This document shows, piece by piece, positions 6,089-10,044 of a DNA stretch of 10,044 nucleotides. This DNA is from an uncultured Clostridia bacterium. Lineage in GTDB: Bacteria > Bacillota > Clostridia > Peptostreptococcales > Anaerovoracaceae. How positions within the stretch are numbered: position 1 is the stretch's first letter; every line of letters begins with the position of its first letter. The stretch covers positions 1-10,044 of the forward strand of contig CAMIWY010000025.1 in the NCBI GenBank assembly GCA_946402595.1. The letters are read 5' to 3'. The translations under genes were made by a program, and so were the position numbers. Below the pieces are notes generated by a model. It was not told the DNA's origin, ran no database searches, and was given only the letters and a program-made list of their open reading frames with translations.

Positions 6089-7066
6089 ATGGATATATTC
6101 AGGAAGAAAGAAATAGTAACTGCTATATATAAGGAAGGTGGATTCTCGAAGGCGGCCAAGGCTCTGCACATTGCTCAGCCTTCTCTCAGTGTCATGGTCT
6201 CGAATATAGAAAAGGAGATCGGTGCCAGGCTGTTTGACAGGAGCACCTCTCCGGTGCGTCTCACGCAGATCGGTGAGAAGTATCTCGAATGCTGCGGCAA
6301 CATATCCATGATCGAAGAGGACTTCATCAGCTATGTCAACGACATCAAGGGTATCAAGGTCGGTGAGATCGCTCTCGGCGGAACGACTCTGTACATGTCG
6401 AATATCGTCCCGGACATACTGAATGAGTATTCGGTCATGCATCCTTCCATCCACATAAGACTGTATGACTACGACACTCCTGCACTCATCAGCATGCTTC
6501 TGAGCGGTGAGCTTGATATCGTAATAGATAACCTTCCGTCGGAAAACGAACAGCTCGCAGGCCATTATCTCGGAACGGAATATCTGCTGATCGCCATACC
6601 GAAGAGCTTTGCAGTCAACGTAAAGCTCGAAGAGAATGCATACTCCTTTGAGGAGATAACAGCCGGGAAGCATACCGAGAACATCCATCCAGCGCTCGAC
6701 TATTTCAGGCCGCTGACAAAGCAGCCGTTCATCCTCCTTCAGGACGGATTCGATACTCGCCGGAGGTGCGACGCAGTATTCAAGGATTACGGTGTCAGAA
6801 TCGATCCGGTATATGAACTGAACCAGCTGTCAAGCGCTTTCGGTATGGCAGCTTCAGGCCTCGGCATTACTGTCGTCAGCGACACGCTTATCCGTCACTC
6901 CCCTAACTGGGGCAGCCACATGCTCTACTACTCAGTAAACCACAGTGAATTCATCCGTGATGTGTGCTATTACACCAGAAAGCACAGGATGCTATCCCTC
7001 GCTCTCGAGGAATTCATAGATATAAGCAGAGAGCTGCATCCTTTCACTCAGAGCCTGCCGCTCTGA
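6089..7066 (+). CDS. LysR-family transcriptional regulator
   Basis: The 325-residue protein has a typical LysR winged helix-turn-helix over about residues 1-62. The recognition region is GGFSKAAKALHIAQPSLSVMVSNIEKEIG, quoted here only as residues 17-45 with key AAK, QPSLS and EKEIGARLFDR segments. A linker helix follows, then a periplasmic-binding-like effector domain from about 90 to 305 (GEIALGG at its first strand, GELDIVIDN and ASGLGITVVSD later). It is divergent from the Na+-pump operon and shares its control region, the classical arrangement for a LysR protein that controls its neighbour with a small-molecule coinducer. The inducer cannot be read from sequence; a carboxylic acid or amino acid tied to oxaloacetate metabolism is a reasonable guess. 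It is also just upstream of the PEP carboxykinase gene, but a terminator separates the two. Confidence 0.93.
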   Translation: MDIFRKKEIVTAIYKEGGFSKAAKALHIAQPSLSVMVSNIEKEIGARLFDRSTSPVRLTQIGEKYLECCGNISMIEEDFISYVNDIKGIKVGEIALGGTTLYMSNIVPDILNEYSVMHPSIHIRLYDYDTPALISMLLSGELDIVIDNLPSENEQLAGHYLGTEYLLIAIPKSFAVNVKLEENAYSFEEITAGKHTENIHPALDYFRPLTKQPFILLQDGFDTRRRCDAVFKDYGVRIDPVYELNQLSSAFGMAASGLGITVVSDTLIRHSPNWGSHMLYYSVNHSEFIRDVCYYTRKHRMLSLALEEFIDISRELHPFTQSLPL

Positions 7067-7072
7067 TAATAA

Positions 7073-7121
7073 ATTAACCACTGAAGCAATAGTTAATGGC
7101 GTTATCCTTAATTAAATTAAG
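7073..7121. repeat. Two AT-rich inverted repeats downstream of the LysR gene
   Basis: ATTAAC (7073-7078) and GTTAAT (7092-7097) are separated by 13 bases. CTTAATT-A-AATTAAG at 7107-7121 is a perfect 15-base palindrome that also meets the loose T-N11-A rule for LysR sites. They lie between the LysR stop and the terminator. They may be regulatory sites or chance symmetry in AT-rich DNA; nothing else supports a function. Confidence 0.25.
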
Positions 7122-7125
7122 CGAG

Positions 7126-7150
7126 CGGGCGATTTTTCGCCCGTTTTTAT
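7126..7150 (+). terminator. Intrinsic terminator of the LysR-type gene
   Basis: CGGGCGA (7126-7132) pairs with TCGCCCG (7137-7143) to make a seven-pair, GC-rich stem with a TTTT loop, followed at once by TTTTTAT. This ends the LysR transcript about 60 bases past its stop and isolates the PEP carboxykinase gene as a separate unit. Confidence 0.92.
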
Positions 7151-7167
7151 CATATTGCGCACAATTA

Positions 7168-7196
7168 TTGAAAGTATTAACAGCTTAAAGTATATT
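7168..7196 (+). promoter_or_regulatory. Candidate sigma-A promoter of PEP carboxykinase
   Basis: TTGAAA (7168-7173) and TATATT (7191-7196) have the ideal 17-base spacing, each matching most of the consensus. It lies just after the terminator of the previous gene. Transcription from about 7203 gives a leader near 67 bases that contains a small GAAGC/GCTTC hairpin at 7208-7220. Confidence 0.65.
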
Positions 7197-7256
7197 TTTC
7201 CCAGAAAGAAGCACCGCTTCATTTCGATCATTAACGGCATTATTTCATTTTTCAGC

Positions 7257-7265
7257 AGAGGTGAT
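7257..7265 (+). promoter_or_regulatory. Ribosome binding site that sets the pckA start
   Basis: AGAGGTGAT precedes the ATG at 7270 by four bases. A GTG at 7261 in the same frame would add three residues, but it lies inside this Shine-Dalgarno sequence, so the ATG at 7270 is the better start. The aminotransferase gene uses a GAGGTGAT site and the OadG-type gene a similar AGGTGATC site. Confidence 0.7.
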
Positions 7266-7269
7266 ATCA

Positions 7270-8946
7270 ATGAACATAAGCGCAGACAAGAAGAGTTTCT
7301 TCATGATCAATCCCGCTATCGTTGAGGACAGCCAGGAGACATACACGATCCAGGAGAACTACAAAGAGACTTACGGTCTCGATGCTCTCGGACTCGCTCC
7401 TTCGACAGTGCACCGCAATCTCAGCCCTACCGTTCTCATAGAGAAAGCTATCAGAAACGGTGAAGGAATCCTGACAGATACCGGCGCCCTGGCAGTTACG
7501 ACCGGCAAATTCACAGGCCGTTCCCCTCACGACAAATACATCGTCGACACCGACGGAGTCCACGACCTCATCAACTGGGGCGATGTCAACCACCCTATCG
7601 ACAGGAAGGTTTTCGACGCACTCAAAGAGGAGATGATCGATTTCCTCGAGGGTCAGGAAGTGTATATCTTCGATGGCTTTGCAGGAGCTGACCCGCAGCA
7701 CAGGCGCAAATTCCGCGTCATCAACGAGCTGCCTTCACAGAACCTGTTCATCCGTGACCTTCTAATCAGACCTACAGCAGAAGAACTGGCTACTTTTGGC
7801 GAAGCTGACTACACCATCCTCGTGGCCCCTGGCTACAAGTGCAATGCAAAGCGTTACGGCATCCACTCAGAGGCTGCCATCATCATCGACTACGAAGCTC
7901 ATTTTGCCATAATCGCCGGCTCACAGTACTCAGGCGAGATCAAGAAGACCGTCTTCTCGATCATGAATTTCGCAATGCCTGTCGAGGACAACGTTCTCCC
8001 GATGCACTGCTCAGCCAACATGGACCCTGCCACAGGCGAGACTGCAGTATTCTTCGGTCTTTCCGGTACGGGCAAAACAACGCTCTCAGCTGACCCTAAC
8101 CGCGAGCTGATCGGCGATGACGAGCACGGCTGGTCCGACAACGGCGTATTCAACTTCGAGGGCGGGTGCTATGCAAAGTGCATCGACCTTGAGGAATCCA
8201 AAGAGCCTGAGATCTATCGCGCCATCCACTTCGGTTCGGTCCTTGAGAACGTCGTCACCAACGAAGACCACGTTCCGGACTATGCCGACAGATCGCTCAC
8301 AGAGAACACCCGCGTCGGATATCCTATAGATTTTATCCCTAATGCCAGCAGGGCAGGCCGCGGCGGCATCCCTAAGGTCGTGCTGTTCCTCACAGCAGAC
8401 GCGTTCGGAGTTCTGCCTCCGATCTCAAAGCTCACAAGAAACGCCGCGATCTACCACTTCGTAACAGGCTTCACAGCCAAGCTCGCAGGTACGGAGCGCG
8501 GAGTCAAAGAGCCGCAGCCGACATTCTCCACTCTGTTCGGAGAGCCTTTCATGCCGCTCAAAACCGAGCGCTATGCTGAGATGTTCGGCGAACGCCTTGA
8601 TGAGTACGGCACACAGGTATATCTTGTAAACACGGGATGGTCAGGCGGAGCATTCGGAACTGGCAGCCGCATCAAGCTTGCTTACACAAGAGCAATGGTA
8701 ACAGCCGCCCTGAACGGAGACCTTGAGAATGCTGAATACGTCCATGACGACAGATTCAACCTCGAGATTCCTGTCAGCGTCAAGGGAGTTCCTGAGGAGA
8801 TCATGATCCCTAAGAACACCTGGGCAGATGCAGAAGCATATGACAGACAGGCCGATGAGCTCGCTGAGATGTTCATCACCAACTTCGAGAAGAAATACCC
8901 TGACATGCCTGCCGAGATCTCAGAAGCAGGTCCTGCAAGAAAGTAG
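7270..8946 (+). CDS. pckA: Phosphoenolpyruvate carboxykinase (ATP)
   Basis: The 558-residue cytoplasmic enzyme interconverts oxaloacetate + ATP with PEP + ADP + CO2. In fermentative anaerobes it often runs toward oxaloacetate and makes ATP. Signatures of the ATP-dependent type are all present: GRSPHDKYIV in the N-terminal half, MHCSAN just before the kinase loop, the P-loop FGLSGTGKTTLSADP with K269, the metal site IGDDEHGW after it, the arginine region around SRAGRGGIPKVV, and NTGWSGGAFGTGSRIKLAYT near the C-terminus. It is slightly longer than the usual 525-540 residues, partly through an extended N-terminus. It has its own promoter and a ribosome binding site next to ATG 7270. The Lrp-type gene follows 104 bases later with no terminator, so read-through is likely. 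Confidence 0.97.
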   Translation: MNISADKKSFFMINPAIVEDSQETYTIQENYKETYGLDALGLAPSTVHRNLSPTVLIEKAIRNGEGILTDTGALAVTTGKFTGRSPHDKYIVDTDGVHDLINWGDVNHPIDRKVFDALKEEMIDFLEGQEVYIFDGFAGADPQHRRKFRVINELPSQNLFIRDLLIRPTAEELATFGEADYTILVAPGYKCNAKRYGIHSEAAIIIDYEAHFAIIAGSQYSGEIKKTVFSIMNFAMPVEDNVLPMHCSANMDPATGETAVFFGLSGTGKTTLSADPNRELIGDDEHGWSDNGVFNFEGGCYAKCIDLEESKEPEIYRAIHFGSVLENVVTNEDHVPDYADRSLTENTRVGYPIDFIPNASRAGRGGIPKVVLFLTADAFGVLPPISKLTRNAAIYHFVTGFTAKLAGTERGVKEPQPTFSTLFGEPFMPLKTERYAEMFGERLDEYGTQVYLVNTGWSGGAFGTGSRIKLAYTRAMVTAALNGDLENAEYVHDDRFNLEIPVSVKGVPEEIMIPKNTWADAEAYDRQADELAEMFITNFEKKYPDMPAEISEAGPARK

Positions 8947-8996
8947 CAGCAGTCAGAGCAGACATGCAAAATAAGCATGCACATCAGGCATACAGA

Positions 8997-9013
8997 TCAG
9001 GTGCATAACCTGA
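8997..9013 (+). other. Small hairpin in the pckA-lrp gap
   Basis: TCAGGT and ACCTGA form a six-pair stem with a GCATA loop. A second weak hairpin, CATGC/GCATG, lies near 8963-8979. No U-tract follows either, so they are not terminators. They could stabilise or process the joint mRNA. The rest of the 104-base gap shows only the ribosome binding site of the next gene. Confidence 0.3.
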
Positions 9014-9050
9014 GACAGAAGAACAGATATTAATAAAGAAAGGAAAAGCC

Positions 9051-9479
9051 ATGAAGAATATAGATGAAATGGACGTTCAGATCCTCAACCTCCTCAAGAT
9101 GAACGCACGTATGTCACTCAAGGAACTCTCCTCTGAGGTGCATCTGACTACCCCTGCACTCTCTGCACGCATAGACAAGCTCGAAAATGCAGGATTCATC
9201 AAGGGCTATCACGCAGATGTTGATCTTGAGAAGATCGGCTACAAGATCAAGGCCTTCATCCAGATGTCCGTACTCCCTGAAGACCAGCGCAAGTTCTACG
9301 ACTTCATCCAGAAGAAGGACTTCGTTCTCGAGTGCAACCACATCACAGGACCTTATTCCATGCTCCTCAAGGTAGTCACACCGACAACATCCGAGCTCGA
9401 CACATTCATCGGCGAGCTGCAGGAGTTCGGAAGAACCGAGACGCAGGTAGTCTTCTCGACAGTACTCGAGAGATTCTAG
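9051..9479 (+). CDS. Lrp/AsnC-family transcriptional regulator
   Basis: The 142-residue protein has the standard two-part Lrp plan. The N-terminal helix-turn-helix runs over about residues 1-60, with the family opening DEMDVQILNLLKMNARMS and TTPALSARIDKLENAGFIKGY. The C-terminal RAM effector domain runs from about 65 to 142, with VLECNHITGPYSMLLKV holding the Gly-rich ligand loop, and the end VVFSTVLERF. Such proteins form dimers or octamers and respond to amino acids. An AAAGGA-type site (ending at 9044) is spaced seven bases from the ATG. It lies downstream of pckA on the same strand and convergent with the lysine-biosynthesis gene. Either may be a target; the sequence does not show which. 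Confidence 0.93.
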   Translation: MKNIDEMDVQILNLLKMNARMSLKELSSEVHLTTPALSARIDKLENAGFIKGYHADVDLEKIGYKIKAFIQMSVLPEDQRKFYDFIQKKDFVLECNHITGPYSMLLKVVTPTTSELDTFIGELQEFGRTETQVVFSTVLERF

Positions 9480-9528
9480 TATACCCGGCAGACAGAAACT
9501 ACGTCATCCAAACAATTATGCAATTCAC

Positions 9529-10044
9529 CTACAGCTCGTTCTTCATGAGATCTGCGTAAGTCTCTCTCTTTACTACGAGTCTTGCCTCACCGTCCTTGAT
9601 CATTACCATAGCCGGCTTAGGTATCCTGTTGTAGTTGGATGCCATCGCATAGTTGTATGCGCCCGTGGTGAGGACGGCTATGATGTCGCCTCTCTCCGGC
9701 TTTGCGATGCTGACGTACTCTGCGACGCGGTCTCCGCTCTCGCAGCATCTGCCTGCGATCGTGCACTCGTAGTCAGCAGGCTCGCCTGCTTTGCTCGCAT
9801 TAAGGACTGTGTATTCCGACTTGTAGAGAGCATATCTCGGGTTGTCGGTCATGCCGCCGTCTACGGTGACGTAGTTGCGGTACCCTTTGACTTCCTTGCA
9901 TCCGCCTGTAGTGTACAGGGTCGTGCCCGCATCGGCTATGATGCTGCGGCCCGGTTCCATGTAGATGGCTTCAAATGAGATACCGTACTTCTCACATGCT
10001 GCCTTGAGATGCTCCGACACTTCTTTGATGCGTGCCGGGATGTC
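9529..10044 (-). CDS. lysA: Diaminopimelate decarboxylase, C-terminal part (5' end beyond window)
   Basis: The last 171 residues of a PLP enzyme that decarboxylates meso-diaminopimelate to lysine, the final step of lysine synthesis in the cytoplasm. The frame is open to base 10044, so the N-terminal barrel with the PLP lysine is outside. Visible are the EPGRSIIADAG motif, VTVDGGMTDNPR, the active-site cysteine loop GRCCESGD, and TTGAYNYAMASNYNRIPKP, which together are diagnostic of LysA rather than ornithine or arginine decarboxylase. It ends with TAG at 9531-9529. The GTG at 10020 is an internal valine, not a start. The gene converges on the Lrp-type gene with 49 bases between the stops. Confidence 0.94.
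   Translation of the reverse strand, partial: DIPARIKEVSEHLKAACEKYGISFEAIYMEPGRSIIADAGTTLYTTGGCKEVKGYRNYVTVDGGMTDNPRYALYKSEYTVLNASKAGEPADYECTIAGRCCESGDRVAEYVSIAKPERGDIIAVLTTGAYNYAMASNYNRIPKPAMVMIKDGEARLVVKRETYADLMKNEL

Noticed and set aside
5874..6116. 80-codon plus-strand open frame with a hydrophobic N-terminus in the divergent region.
   Set aside because: It has no ribosome binding site, runs through the folded element and overlaps the start of the LysR gene in another frame; its later part has no protein-like pattern.

Overview
This window looks like chromosome from an anaerobic, fermentative Firmicutes bacterium, most likely a member of the Clostridia. That placement is inferred from gene content (a sodium-pumping biotin decarboxylase, ATP-type PEP carboxykinase, Lrp and LysR regulators), strong AGGAGG/GAGGTGAT-type ribosome binding sites and roughly balanced base composition. 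It cannot be resolved to genus from the sequence alone.

Layout. Positions 1-5794 are one minus-strand gene cluster read right to left. The order is an acyl-CoA carboxyltransferase-like subunit (5794-4448), a small OadG-type membrane subunit (4439-4134), a separate biotin carrier (4152-3790), the beta subunit of a sodium-translocating decarboxylase (3779-2664), a 5S/OadA-type carboxyltransferase without its own biotin domain (2650-1253), and a class I aminotransferase that runs off the left edge (1183-1). Positions 5795-6088 are a divergent control region. It holds interleaved promoter-like boxes for both strands and a 139-base element closed by a 15-base inverted repeat that folds well as RNA. 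A LysR-type regulator (6089-7066) reads away from the cluster and is followed by a clear intrinsic terminator. ATP-type PEP carboxykinase (7270-8946) follows with its own good promoter, then an Lrp/AsnC regulator (9051-9479). Last comes the C-terminal part of diaminopimelate decarboxylase on the minus strand (10044-9529).

How the parts fit. Most of the genes meet at oxaloacetate. The aminotransferase can interconvert aspartate and oxaloacetate. The 5S/OadA-type subunit can take CO2 from oxaloacetate onto the biotin carrier, leaving pyruvate. The membrane beta subunit can release that CO2 while pumping Na+ out. PEP carboxykinase connects oxaloacetate to PEP with ATP/ADP. The two regulators could tune this to substrate or amino-acid supply. 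The unusual point is that a 12S-like acyl-CoA carboxyltransferase with changed active-site signatures leads the same operon. The complex may therefore accept carboxyl groups from two kinds of donor, or move CO2 between an acyl-CoA and pyruvate while coupled to Na+. This is inference from gene content; no assay or database search backs it here.

The most promising undescribed item is the folded element at 5918-6056 between the divergent promoters and the LysR gene. It has a long closing stem, two internal hairpins, and a segment that could pair in two mutually exclusive ways.
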